This document shows positions 41,954 through 49,796 of a stretch of DNA of 64,000 nt, in pieces. Origin of the DNA: Sphingobium sp. WTD-1 (GTDB taxonomy: Bacteria; Pseudomonadota; Alphaproteobacteria; Sphingomonadales; Sphingomonadaceae). The DNA lies in assembly GCF_030128825.1 (NCBI RefSeq), contig NZ_CP119127.1, forward strand, positions 1,612,001 through 1,676,000. Direction: 5' to 3'. Each line of letters starts with the position of its first letter. Positions within the stretch are counted from its first letter, which is position 1. The position numbers and the translations under genes are program-made. The notes under the pieces were generated by a model that was not told the origin of the DNA, did not search any database, and was given only the letters and a program-made list of their open reading frames with translations.

Positions 41954-43215
41954 TGGCCGATCCCGCCGCCACGCCCGTCCAGCCTGCACGTGAGCAATCT
42001 GTGCCGGCCGCGCCGCAGGCATCCCCGCAACCCGCATCCGCGAATCCCGCCGCCTTCCAGCTTCGCGGGCCGGCGCCGCGCGTCATGCGCCTGTCGAGGA
42101 AGGCGCTGGCCACGCTCGGCGTCGTCGCCGGCTTGAGCATCGGCGGCTCGCTTTATTATGCGCTCGCGCCCAAAGGGGAGAAGGCGGCCAGGGAACTCTA
42201 CAATACCGACAGCCGCGCCGCGGCGGAGACCATCACGTCGGGGCCGAAGGATTACGGCCAGGTTCCGAAACTCGGAAAGCCGCTCCCCGGCGATCTCGGC
42301 GGGCCGATCGTCTCGGCGCAGCAGCGCGGGCAAGACGTGCCCGCGCCGCCGATCGGCGCGCAGCCCGATCCGCGCGCCCAGGCCGCCGAAGCTGCGCGCC
42401 AGCGCATCGCCCAGGAACGCGACGCCGCCCGCACCAGCACGGTGTTCCTTGGGCAAAGCGGTGCCGGGGCCGTCGCGATGCCATCCTTGCCCGGATTGGC
42501 GATAGCAGCGCCGGACACCTCCGCTCCGCAATTCCCGGAACAGCAAGACGGCTCAGCGGCGCAGGGCGATCAGGCCGGAAAGCGGGCGTTCATGGCGCAG
42601 GCCGCCAACCGGCGCACAGTCAGCGCCGAGCGGCTGACCGCGCCGGTTTCGCCCAACATCGTGCAGGCGGGCAGCATCATCCCCGCCGCACTCATCACCG
42701 GCATCCGCTCCGACCTGCCCGGCCAGATCACCGCCCAGGTGACGGCTAACGTCTATGACAGCCCCACAGGGCGCATCCTGCTCATTCCGCAGGGCGCGCG
42801 ACTGATCGGCGAATATGACAGCGAGGTTGCTGCGGGGCAGACCCGCGTGCTGCTCGCCTGGGACCGGCTCATCATGCCGGACGGCCACTCTATCGTTCTC
42901 GAGCGCCAGCCCGGCGCCGATGCGGCGGGTTATGCCGGCTTGCAGGACCGCGTGAATCAGCATTGGGGCAATCTGCTGAAAGCCGCAGCGGTCTCGACCT
43001 TGCTCGGCGTCGGGACCGAGCTGGGGGCCGACAGCGAGGACGACCTGACTCGCGCGCTCCGTCGCGGCTCGCAGGACACCATCAATCAGACCGGCCAGCA
43101 GATCGTGCGGCGGCAATTGAATGTGCAACCGACACTCACCATCCGGCCGGGGCATCCGCTCAGGATCGTCCTGACCCGCGACCTTGTATTGGAGCCCGTT
43201 GGAGGCACACGATGA
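41953..43215 (+). CDS. trbI: TrbI (VirB10-like)
   Basis: A 420-residue protein spanning both membranes. A Pro/Ala-rich cytoplasmic N-terminus precedes one inner-membrane segment (about 50-70), a Pro-rich periplasmic linker and the VirB10 beta-barrel domain from about 220 (IIPAALITGIRSDLPGQITAQV, GARLIGEYDSEVAAGQTRVLLAWDRL, RPGHPLRIVLTRDLVL). It closes the core complex. The stop overlaps the DUF2274 gene by 4 bp. Confidence 0.93.
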   Translation: MADPAATPVQPAREQSVPAAPQASPQPASANPAAFQLRGPAPRVMRLSRKALATLGVVAGLSIGGSLYYALAPKGEKAARELYNTDSRAAAETITSGPKDYGQVPKLGKPLPGDLGGPIVSAQQRGQDVPAPPIGAQPDPRAQAAEAARQRIAQERDAARTSTVFLGQSGAGAVAMPSLPGLAIAAPDTSAPQFPEQQDGSAAQGDQAGKRAFMAQAANRRTVSAERLTAPVSPNIVQAGSIIPAALITGIRSDLPGQITAQVTANVYDSPTGRILLIPQGARLIGEYDSEVAAGQTRVLLAWDRLIMPDGHSIVLERQPGADAAGYAGLQDRVNQHWGNLLKAAAVSTLLGVGTELGADSEDDLTRALRRGSQDTINQTGQQIVRRQLNVQPTLTIRPGHPLRIVLTRDLVLEPVGGTR

Positions 43216-43433
43216 CGAAACTGAAGCTGGGGCCGATCCCGGAGGACAAGCCCGTCAAGCTCGCCGTGGAGTTGCCCGCCACCGTGCATCGCGATCTCGT
43301 CGCCTATTCAGACGCGCTCGCGAAGGAGACCGGGCAACAGCCGTTCGCACCGGAGAAACTCGTCGCGCCGATGCTGGAGCGGTTCATGGCGACCGACCGC
43401 GCCTTTCGCCGGCATCGCGCGCAGGGGAGTTGA
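43212..43433 (+). CDS. DUF2274-family protein
   Basis: A 73-residue protein, MTKLKLGPIPEDKPVKLAVE at the start, with LPATVHRDLVAYSDALAKETG resembling a ribbon-helix-helix. It matches DUF2274, which nearly always follows trbI in this ICE family. Function is unknown; a regulator of the trb operon is plausible. It is the last gene of the trb operon and converges with the next gene. Confidence 0.88.
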   Translation: MTKLKLGPIPEDKPVKLAVELPATVHRDLVAYSDALAKETGQQPFAPEKLVAPMLERFMATDRAFRRHRAQGS

Positions 43434-43452
43434 AGGCGGTGTAAATCCCGCC

Positions 43453-43758
43453 TCAGTTGCCGAAGAACCGCTTGTGCCGCGCCCTGCCGTCCGCCTCCGT
43501 GACGGCCATCTCGGCATTGAAGCATTCGTCGCCGCGCACCGAGCCTTCCGCGCATTGCGTCAGAACCTGCCGGGCCTCGCCGAGATGCGCCGCAAAATAC
43601 TGCTTGCCGCGCGGCTCAGCCGGCGAAGCAGCGGGAGCCGGGCTCGCGACGACTTGCGCCTGCTCGACCGGCGCGATTACCGGCCGGAGCACGAAACCCG
43701 CTCCGAACCCGACGATCAGCGTGACCAGCACGATGATGAGTGTCTTGCCTTGCGCCAT
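43453..43758 (-). CDS. Second TrbK-like membrane protein
   Basis: A 101-residue protein with one N-terminal membrane segment (KTLIIVLVTLIVGFGAGFVL) and a periplasmic part ending VLTQCAEGSVRGDECFNAEMAVTEADGRARHKRFFGN in part. The Cys-x(9)-Cys spacing and RFFG(N) end match the TrbK-alt protein encoded inside the trb operon. It is therefore likely another entry-exclusion or immunity component, but transcribed on its own from the other strand. AAAGGAG lies seven bases before the ATG at 43758, which fixes the start. Confidence 0.7.
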   Translation of the reverse strand: MAQGKTLIIVLVTLIVGFGAGFVLRPVIAPVEQAQVVASPAPAASPAEPRGKQYFAAHLGEARQVLTQCAEGSVRGDECFNAEMAVTEADGRARHKRFFGN

Positions 43759-43844
43759 GACGCGCTCCTTTCTCCGGTTGCAAATCAGGCCGGCCATTGG
43801 TTGCGATCCGGCTTGTTAACGTCGCATGTCACTGTCTCGCGCGT

Positions 43845-44756
43845 TCACGGAATGTCGAACGACAGTGCATGGCGGTCGCGCACGAAGGCGAGGAACCGCC
43901 GCAGTGCGGGATTGCCGTTGTCCTCTCGCCAATAGCCGGAATAGCTGACGAACGCCGGTCCCTGCTCGCCGAGGATGGGCCGATAGACGACGTCGGGATA
44001 GCGCGCGCCGGTCCCACCCTCGCAGATGATCGAGACACCGAGCCCGCCGCCGAGCACGCTCAGTATCGCTTCCCGGCTCGCCTGGTGCATCCTGATATCG
44101 GGAGGCTCGCCCGCCATCATCAGACGGCCGAGCAGTATGTCGCGAATCTCCGGGCCGGGATCGGCGCCGGGCAGCAGGAAACGCTCGCCACGCAGATCGG
44201 TCCAGTGAACGGTCTCGCGCCCGGCCAGGACATGACTGTCGGGCAGGGCGATCATCACGCGCTCGTTCCAGAACGACGCGTGCCGGAAATCGGCGTGGTT
44301 CGCTTCGCCCACCAGGATCGCGATGTCGATCTCGCCCGTATCGAGGCCGGCAAGCAATGCGCCCCGGTCGGCCTCCACGCCATCGACCTCGACGTCGGGG
44401 TGGGCCGCGCGCCAGCCCAGTATCGTCGCGCGCAGATGGCCGGCCGAAATCGCGCTGTTGTGCCCGATCATCAGCCCGCCGGCGCGGCCCTGACCAGCCG
44501 CCCGCATCATTGTCGCCATCTTTTCCGCGTTCGCCACCATCGGTCGCGCCGCGCGGATGAACTGCGCGCCGGCAAGGGTCATGGTGACGCCCGCTTGCGA
44601 GCGATTGAAAATTCTGCCGCCGATCACCCGCTCCAGCTTCAGGATGGCGCGGCTCAGGGTGGATTGCTCGACGTCTAGCGCCCGCGACGCGCGATATAAG
44701 CTGCCGTGATCGGCTGCTGCAATGGCAAATCGGAGTTGGCGAATGTCGAAAGGCAT
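43845..44756 (-). CDS. LysR-family regulator beside the trb operon
   Basis: A 303-residue LysR-type regulator. The N-terminal winged helix reads IRQLRFAIAAADHGSLYRASRALDVEQSTLSRAILKLERVIG in part; the effector domain follows (MIGHNSAISAGHLRATILGWR onward). AAGGAG precedes the ATG at 44756 by five bases. A LysR gene often closes the trb block in sphingomonad ICEs, so it may control transfer. It could instead serve the catabolic cargo that starts about 470 bp to the right. It marks the last recognisable backbone gene. Confidence 0.88.
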   Translation of the reverse strand: MPFDIRQLRFAIAAADHGSLYRASRALDVEQSTLSRAILKLERVIGGRIFNRSQAGVTMTLAGAQFIRAARPMVANAEKMATMMRAAGQGRAGGLMIGHNSAISAGHLRATILGWRAAHPDVEVDGVEADRGALLAGLDTGEIDIAILVGEANHADFRHASFWNERVMIALPDSHVLAGRETVHWTDLRGERFLLPGADPGPEIRDILLGRLMMAGEPPDIRMHQASREAILSVLGGGLGVSIICEGGTGARYPDVVYRPILGEQGPAFVSYSGYWREDNGNPALRRFLAFVRDRHALSFDIP

Positions 44757-45226
44757 CGGAACTCCTTCGACATTCATTCCACGCGAGGCGCGGTCAGAAG
44801 TGACTGATAACTTCTGGCTTGGCGGCTTTTGGCAAAGCATCTCAGCGTTGTTTCAATACTGGAGAGGACCGAATCCTTAGTTACGTCGCCAGGATGGACG
44901 GCCACCCGAACCGTCAACAGCGGATGAAGCACCTGGCGAGCAAGCGCTGCGGAGGCTAGAGAAGACGCCGTCCTTGCAGTCGATCTGCTTGCCCAGGTGA
45001 TCACTGGTGCGGTCGAAGTCCCCCTACGGTGTCTCAGGGAATGAGAACCGAAGCTCATGCCGCAGGAGGCGGCCTGCACCAAAGCGACAAGGACGCCTCT
45101 CGACTGTAGGCTACTCGAAGCCGTGACGGGGTAGTCGGCGAACGCCATACAAGTCGATCGACTAAGGTGCGGATACAGCGAGGCCACGCGATCATGCCTA
45201 CTTTCTAATTTCGACGCCCGGCCGCC
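44757..45226. other. Junction between ICE backbone and cargo, no gene supported
   Basis: These 470 bp contain a 137-codon open frame on the minus strand (44774-45187) without a ribosome site or recognisable product; I do not call it. Base composition shifts here from the GC-rich backbone to the less GC-rich catabolic genes. The tail of a lost mobile element is possible, but I could identify no terminal repeats. Confidence 0.4.
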
Positions 45227-46426
45227 TCAGATTTTTTCGAGCAGTATTGCGACGCCTTGACCGACTCCGACGCACATTGTGCAGAGAGCCTTGCGTGCAC
45301 CGCTGCGAATGAGTTCCTCAGTCGCTGTGAGTACGAGCCGCGTGCCGGACATCCCAAGGGGGTGGCCCAGCGCGATTGCTCCACCGTTCGGATTGACGTG
45401 GTCGGCACAGTCGGGAAGGCCGAGTAGCCTCAGGACCGCCAAACTCTGGCTCGCGAATGCCTCATTGAGCTCGATCACATCGATCGAGCTCAATGGGATG
45501 CCGAACCGCTCAAGGAGTTTCTGGCTCGCTGGCGCGGGCCCGATCCCCATGATGCGGGGTGCCACTCCCGCGACAGCTGCCCCGAGGATTTTCGCCCGCG
45601 GCGCAAGCCCGTAGGAGTCAACTGCTGCCTTGCTGGCCACAACGATTGCGGCAGCCCCGTCGTTGATGCCGCTCGAATTGCCGGCGGTTACTGTCCCGCC
45701 ATCACCGGCGATGGGCTTCAATGCCGCTAGCCGCTCGATTGTAGTCGCACGAAGATGTTCATCATGCTCGAATTTTAGTTCTGTGCCCTTTGGCCCAGCG
45801 ACCCTCACCGGTACGATTTCCAGTGAAAGCCGCCCACTTATTTGGGCGGTAGCCGCACGACGCTGGCTTTCCAAGGCGAAGGTGTCTTGGTCGTCTCGGC
45901 TTATACCGAACTCGTGCGCGACGTTTTCGGCGGTCTCCGGCATGGAATCGGTTCCGTATCGCTCCTTCATCAGGGCATTTGCGAACCTCCAGCCTATGGT
46001 GGTGTCATGGATCACGTTGGCGCGCGAAAACGCGCTTTCCGCTTTTGGCAAGACGAATGGCGCCCTAGACATGCCTTCCACACCGCCGGCCACTATCAGA
46101 TTTGCTTCTCCTGTCTTGATCGCGCGAGCAGCAAGGATGACAGCGTCCATCCCCGAACCGCAAAGCCGGTTGACCGTCGTACCCGGGCATTGCTCGCCAA
46201 GACCAGAAAGCAGAGCCGACATACGTGCGATGTTACGGTTGTCCTCGCCTGCCTGATTGGCACAGCCAAGAATTACCTCATCGACATTTCCATCGATAAG
46301 CGGCCACTCGGACTTGAGAGCGGAGAGCGGCACCGCAGCGAGATCGTCGATCCGAATACTGGACAGACTTCCGCCATAGCGTCCGATGGCGGTGCGCACG
46401 GCCCCGCAGATATAAGCTTCGCTCAA
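45227..46426 (-). CDS. pcaF: 3-oxoadipyl-CoA thiolase
   Basis: Cleaves 3-oxoadipyl-CoA to succinyl-CoA and acetyl-CoA, the last step of the beta-ketoadipate pathway. The 399-residue protein opens SEAYICGAVRTAIGRYGG and has GCANQAGEDNRNIARMSALL, both strongly PcaF-like. The nucleophile is C89 in VNRLCGSGMDAV; GGAIALGHPLGMSG carries the active-site His and CTMCVGVGQG the second Cys. The open frame extends further upstream, but a TTG at 46426, after AGAGGGA, gives the family's normal N-terminus. It follows the FMN-reductase gene by 46 bp in one unit. It would consume carbon from protocatechuate. Confidence 0.88.
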   Translation of the reverse strand: MSEAYICGAVRTAIGRYGGSLSSIRIDDLAAVPLSALKSEWPLIDGNVDEVILGCANQAGEDNRNIARMSALLSGLGEQCPGTTVNRLCGSGMDAVILAARAIKTGEANLIVAGGVEGMSRAPFVLPKAESAFSRANVIHDTTIGWRFANALMKERYGTDSMPETAENVAHEFGISRDDQDTFALESQRRAATAQISGRLSLEIVPVRVAGPKGTELKFEHDEHLRATTIERLAALKPIAGDGGTVTAGNSSGINDGAAAIVVASKAAVDSYGLAPRAKILGAAVAGVAPRIMGIGPAPASQKLLERFGIPLSSIDVIELNEAFASQSLAVLRLLGLPDCADHVNPNGGAIALGHPLGMSGTRLVLTATEELIRSGARKALCTMCVGVGQGVAILLEKI

Positions 46427-46472
46427 GTCAGTTTCCCTCTGTCGCGTCAGACCGAGCGGCCGGTCAATTTCG

Positions 46473-47066
46473 TCAGCCGGATATCGCGTGATTGTCAGGC
46501 GCATTCGCCCAGTTCGTCATGCGGATGACATCCTCCAGCTTTCGCAACTGAGCTTCGATCATGGTACGCAAGGTGCCATCGAGAAGCTGCGAACGATCCT
46601 CGCTGAACTTGCTTGGCGCCAGACCCACGAAAATCTCGGGCGTCGCTACCAGATTGGCCTCAAGAAAGGTCAGCATCATCCGCATGTGATATTGCATTCG
46701 CGCTCCACCGAGCGGGCCGGCGCTCGCGGACTGAAGAGCAACAGCCTTTCCTTTCAGCGGCTGATTCTCGACTCGCGAAAGCCAGTCGAAAGCATTCTTC
46801 AGCGCTCCCGGGATGGTCCAGTTATATTCTGGACTCACAATTACCACTCCGTCGGAGCGGCGAATGGCTTCCGCCAGCGCGAGGACTGCTTCGGGTGTCC
46901 CGGCGCGCTGATGTTCATCGGCGTCATAGAATGGAAATTCAGCAAAGGACGGCGCGGTATCCATCGCAAACGATGCAGGTGCGAGCGACGGGAGCAGGCG
47001 GAGGAGTGCCGAGTTGTAAGACCCTGCCCGGAGGCTCCCGCTGATCATAAGTACGCGTACCGACAT
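46473..47066 (-). CDS. NADPH-dependent FMN reductase
   Basis: A 197-residue flavodoxin-like reductase. The FMN phosphate loop is SGSLRAGSYNSALL (9-22), and SPEYNWTIPGALKNAFDWLSR (78-98) is the second signature of the SsuE/ChrR/YieF family. It may reduce flavins, quinones or nitro groups. Here it is divergent from a nitroreductase and upstream of pcaF, so supply of reduced flavin or a helper role in nitroaromatic reduction is likely. An inverted repeat at 47080-47094 lies 14 bp before its start. Confidence 0.85.
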   Translation of the reverse strand: MSVRVLMISGSLRAGSYNSALLRLLPSLAPASFAMDTAPSFAEFPFYDADEHQRAGTPEAVLALAEAIRRSDGVVIVSPEYNWTIPGALKNAFDWLSRVENQPLKGKAVALQSASAGPLGGARMQYHMRMMLTFLEANLVATPEIFVGLAPSKFSEDRSQLLDGTLRTMIEAQLRKLEDVIRMTNWANAPDNHAISG

Positions 47067-47079
47067 TCCGTATCCCCAT

Positions 47080-47094
47080 GCAGAAAAGATCTGC
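47080..47094. promoter_or_regulatory. Possible LysR-type operator
   Basis: GCAGA-N5-TCTGC is a perfect interrupted dyad of 15 bp in the 124-bp divergent promoter between the FMN-reductase and nitroreductase genes. LysR regulators commonly bind such dyads; a LysR gene lies at 48573. Confidence 0.4.
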
Positions 47095-47190
47095 AGCGAC
47101 CTATCGTCTTGTGATGATTAGCGTCAAACTTGGGGCTTTGATCGTTCCCTGGAATTTTATCTTTAATAAACAGGAAGTTGTAGTCGCTTC

Positions 47191-48042
47191 ATGCTCGTGA
47201 TGAGAGTGCCGCATTTGGGTAATGCGTACTATTCACTTCTGAGTGATCGATCCGGGTGGCAAATCCGAAGGAGCATTGCCCCGTTAGTGCAGGCATTTTT
47301 GGAGCCGTACAGGTTGAGACCTCTCAGTGAAAAACGAGCGACCCTTCGGGTTCGGGATCGTGATCATGCTTCGATCGACGACGTCATCCGGTCGAGGACC
47401 TCGACGCGAAAATTCAGGACCGAGCCGGTTGGGGAGGAGCTGGTACGCGAAATCCTCGATGCCGCGCGGCACGCGCCGAGTGGAGCGAACATCCAGCCTT
47501 GGCGGGTTTATGTGGTTTCCGGCGAAATTCAGCACAAGATCGGCTCGACTCTCCTCCTGGCGCATGAAACTGAGAAAGACAGCTACGCTTCCGAGTATGC
47601 CTATTATGCGGAAGAGCTGCCGGAACCCTATCTTTCCCGGAAGAAGGACTTCGGCAGAATATTCTACGGATCACTGGGAATCGAGCAGGCCGACATGACG
47701 GGACGTGCACGACAGACCGGCAAGAACTATGGATTCTTCGGCGCTCCGGTCGGTCTCATCGTGACGATTGATCGACGTCTGGAACAGGGCAGCTGGCTGG
47801 ATCTGGGAATGTTCCTGCAGAATATCATGCTGAGTGCAAAAGGGCGTGGCCTGAGCAGCTGCCCTCAGGAAACGTTCGCGAAGTACCACAAGCTATTGCG
47901 GACACTTCTCCCCATTGCAGATGCGGAAATGGTCGTTTGTGGAATTTCCATGGGCTTTGAGGAGGACGGCAACGCCATTGAACCTCGTTTGATGCCCAGA
48001 GCGCCAGTCGATGAATTTGCATGTTTTCTCGGCTTCAATTGA
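47191..48042 (+). CDS. pnbA: Nitroreductase, probable 4-nitrobenzoate reductase
   Basis: An FMN-dependent nitroreductase-family protein. The core begins SIDDVIRSRTSTRKFRTEP (FMN phosphate binding), then ARHAPSGANIQPWRVYVVSG, and ends with LGMFLQNIMLSAKGRGLSSCPQETF, the standard layout. About 50 residues upstream of the core are atypical, so the real start may be later than the ATG at 47191; no alternative has a good ribosome site. The gene is followed 15 bp downstream by a PnbB-like gene. Together they would turn 4-nitrobenzoate into protocatechuate, this enzyme making 4-hydroxylaminobenzoate with NAD(P)H. Family is certain, substrate inferred from the neighbour. Confidence 0.8.
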   Translation: MLVMRVPHLGNAYYSLLSDRSGWQIRRSIAPLVQAFLEPYRLRPLSEKRATLRVRDRDHASIDDVIRSRTSTRKFRTEPVGEELVREILDAARHAPSGANIQPWRVYVVSGEIQHKIGSTLLLAHETEKDSYASEYAYYAEELPEPYLSRKKDFGRIFYGSLGIEQADMTGRARQTGKNYGFFGAPVGLIVTIDRRLEQGSWLDLGMFLQNIMLSAKGRGLSSCPQETFAKYHKLLRTLLPIADAEMVVCGISMGFEEDGNAIEPRLMPRAPVDEFACFLGFN

Positions 48043-48057
48043 GGATTGGATTTATCC

Positions 48058-48597
48058 ATGGGACATCGCGATCAGCTGATCGAACGCAGCATTTCCTTTC
48101 TCTCTGAAGTGAAGGACATGACCGCAAGCCGCGACTTGGAAGTCTGGCTGAACGAGAAGTACGGCCCCGCTACCGACACATATCGTGAACTCGCTACACT
48201 CATTCGATACGGCATCGACGAAGGTTGGGCGGCAAACCAGGAGATCGCTGGCAAGAGCTATCGTCGCAGCCGAATCATCGAGCCAGGGCCAGAAACCTTT
48301 CATTTCAGCATTACCGCCGTCTTCATGGACAGCAACGATGCGCGTGCCATTCGCGACGCGGACGGAGAGATCATCTTGCGTGGCGACTACCATGGTCATC
48401 CCTACGGTGAGTTGAACATGGTGGTTCCGATAGACGAGGGTGCCCAACTCCGCGGCTTGCACGGCTGGCAAGGTCCGGGCTGGACGGCTCCGGACCCAGG
48501 AAGTCGGCACTATCCCGAGGTGCGTGGCGGTGCGGTGATTGCATTGTTCTATCTTCCGGCAGGCCGCATCAGCTATGACTTTGCTCCGCCTAACTGA
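48058..48597 (+). CDS. pnbB: 4-hydroxylaminobenzoate lyase (PnbB/DUF4863 family)
   Basis: A 179-residue protein of the PnbB (DUF4863) family, which converts 4-hydroxylaminobenzoate to protocatechuate and ammonium. Segments I associate with the family are EVWLNEKYGPATDTYRELATLIR, GWAANQEIAGKSYRRSRI, YHGHPYGELNMVVPID and the C-terminal ALFYLPAGRISYDFAPP; the histidines in YHGHPYGE suggest a cupin-like metal site. It is the second gene after the nitroreductase. Its 3' end overlaps the converging LysR gene by 25 bp (48573-48597). This gene is the firmest link of the cluster to nitroaromatic catabolism. Confidence 0.82.
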   Translation: MGHRDQLIERSISFLSEVKDMTASRDLEVWLNEKYGPATDTYRELATLIRYGIDEGWAANQEIAGKSYRRSRIIEPGPETFHFSITAVFMDSNDARAIRDADGEIILRGDYHGHPYGELNMVVPIDEGAQLRGLHGWQGPGWTAPDPGSRHYPEVRGGAVIALFYLPAGRISYDFAPPN

Positions 48598-49571
48598 TCG
48601 CCGTCGGAAACCAGACGAGATACCAAGCTCCGCAAAATGCTTCTGAACCATATCAATCCTTCATCCTTGTCGGATCGCTGGTGCCAGATCATGCCGATCT
48701 GCTGTGAGGCACAGGGATAGGGAAGTTTGTCGAGCCTTACTGGATGGGTCCTGCAGAAATGTGCGCCTAGCGGGTGTGGAATGATGGCGGTGAGATTTGC
48801 CTCCACGACAAGCTCGGGCAATAGCAGCGCATGGGGGATGGCCAACAATGGACGGGGTATCAAGCCGCAATTCCGAAATGCGCGCTCAAGTGCTGCCTTG
48901 TCGTACATCTCGGTTCTTCGGCCCAATCCCCTTTCATAGATGAAGCCGCCGATTGCGCCCTCTTCTTCGCCGCCGACGGACACCACGGCCAGTCGCCGGC
49001 TATGCAGTTGGTCGGATCTCTCGATAGGCGTGCTGCCAATGGGAGAGATCAGCACGTCGCGATAGGCAGCCATCGGATCGAACCGCATGTGCTCGGGCCA
49101 TTCTGAGAAGCTTCCCAAGGCCACATCGATCCGACCGAGATCAATCATCTCTCCCAGATCCACGCGCGTGCCCGGTTTGACGACTAGAGATACACCGGGC
49201 GCGCTGCGCCCGAACTCGCGCAGCAGGTTTTGAACCGTGAGTATCGAGAGTGCGTCGCTCGCGGCCAGCGTAAACGTACGATCCGATGTGGCAGGATCAA
49301 ATTCTTGCCGTTCAACAGCTGTCCGAACTATCGCCAGCGCCGCCACGATCTCCGGAGCGAGTTCCAGCGCGCGTGCCGTTGGCTTGAGACCCCTGCGTGT
49401 TCTCAGAAATAGGTCGTCGCCGAGCTGGTCGCGGAGGCGGGCGAGGGCGTGGCTGACCGCCGATTGGCTCGTGCACAGCAGGCGACTGGCCCGGAGGGCG
49501 CTCCGCTCCTCCATGACCGCCGCGAAAACGCGAAGGAGGTTGAGGTCCAGCTGTTTGAACGATGGGGCCAT
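48573..49571 (-). CDS. LysR-family regulator of the nitrobenzoate genes
   Basis: A 332-residue LysR-type regulator: LDLNLLRVFAAVMEERSALRASRLLCTSQSAVSHALARLRDQLGDDLF in part (winged helix, about 7-55), then an effector domain of the NodD/PcpR-like class (LAASDALSILTVQNLLREFGR). ATG 49571 gives the usual start; a GTG at 49604 is also open. It converges on pnbB with a 25-bp overlap and diverges from the aldehyde dehydrogenase gene at 49797. I infer that it controls the dehydrogenase and perhaps the pnb pair, with an aromatic acid as effector. Confidence 0.87.
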   Translation of the reverse strand: MAPSFKQLDLNLLRVFAAVMEERSALRASRLLCTSQSAVSHALARLRDQLGDDLFLRTRRGLKPTARALELAPEIVAALAIVRTAVERQEFDPATSDRTFTLAASDALSILTVQNLLREFGRSAPGVSLVVKPGTRVDLGEMIDLGRIDVALGSFSEWPEHMRFDPMAAYRDVLISPIGSTPIERSDQLHSRRLAVVSVGGEEEGAIGGFIYERGLGRRTEMYDKAALERAFRNCGLIPRPLLAIPHALLLPELVVEANLTAIIPHPLGAHFCRTHPVRLDKLPYPCASQQIGMIWHQRSDKDEGLIWFRSILRSLVSRLVSDGDQLGGAKS

Positions 49572-49796
49572 TGAACCATATTGCCGGAAAAGACGGACAA
49601 GCACTTTTGTTCTGGCCGCTCAGACATTTGAAGGCTTCCATATGGCTGCACAAACGAGCCGCATCGGAAGGGATGCGTAATGTGCAAGTCCGCATAAGCA
49701 AATGACCGCCGGGCAAATGTGGCAGCTAGCCGTTCCCCGCATAAACTTCCCGATCATCGATTGTCCGTGAGGCGGACGAGGCTCGGAGGCAACGGC

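Noticed and set aside
44774..45187. 137-codon minus-strand frame at the ICE/cargo junction
   Set aside because: No ribosome site and no recognisable family; it also runs into the upstream region of the LysR gene. A transposase remnant was considered but no motif or terminal repeat was found.
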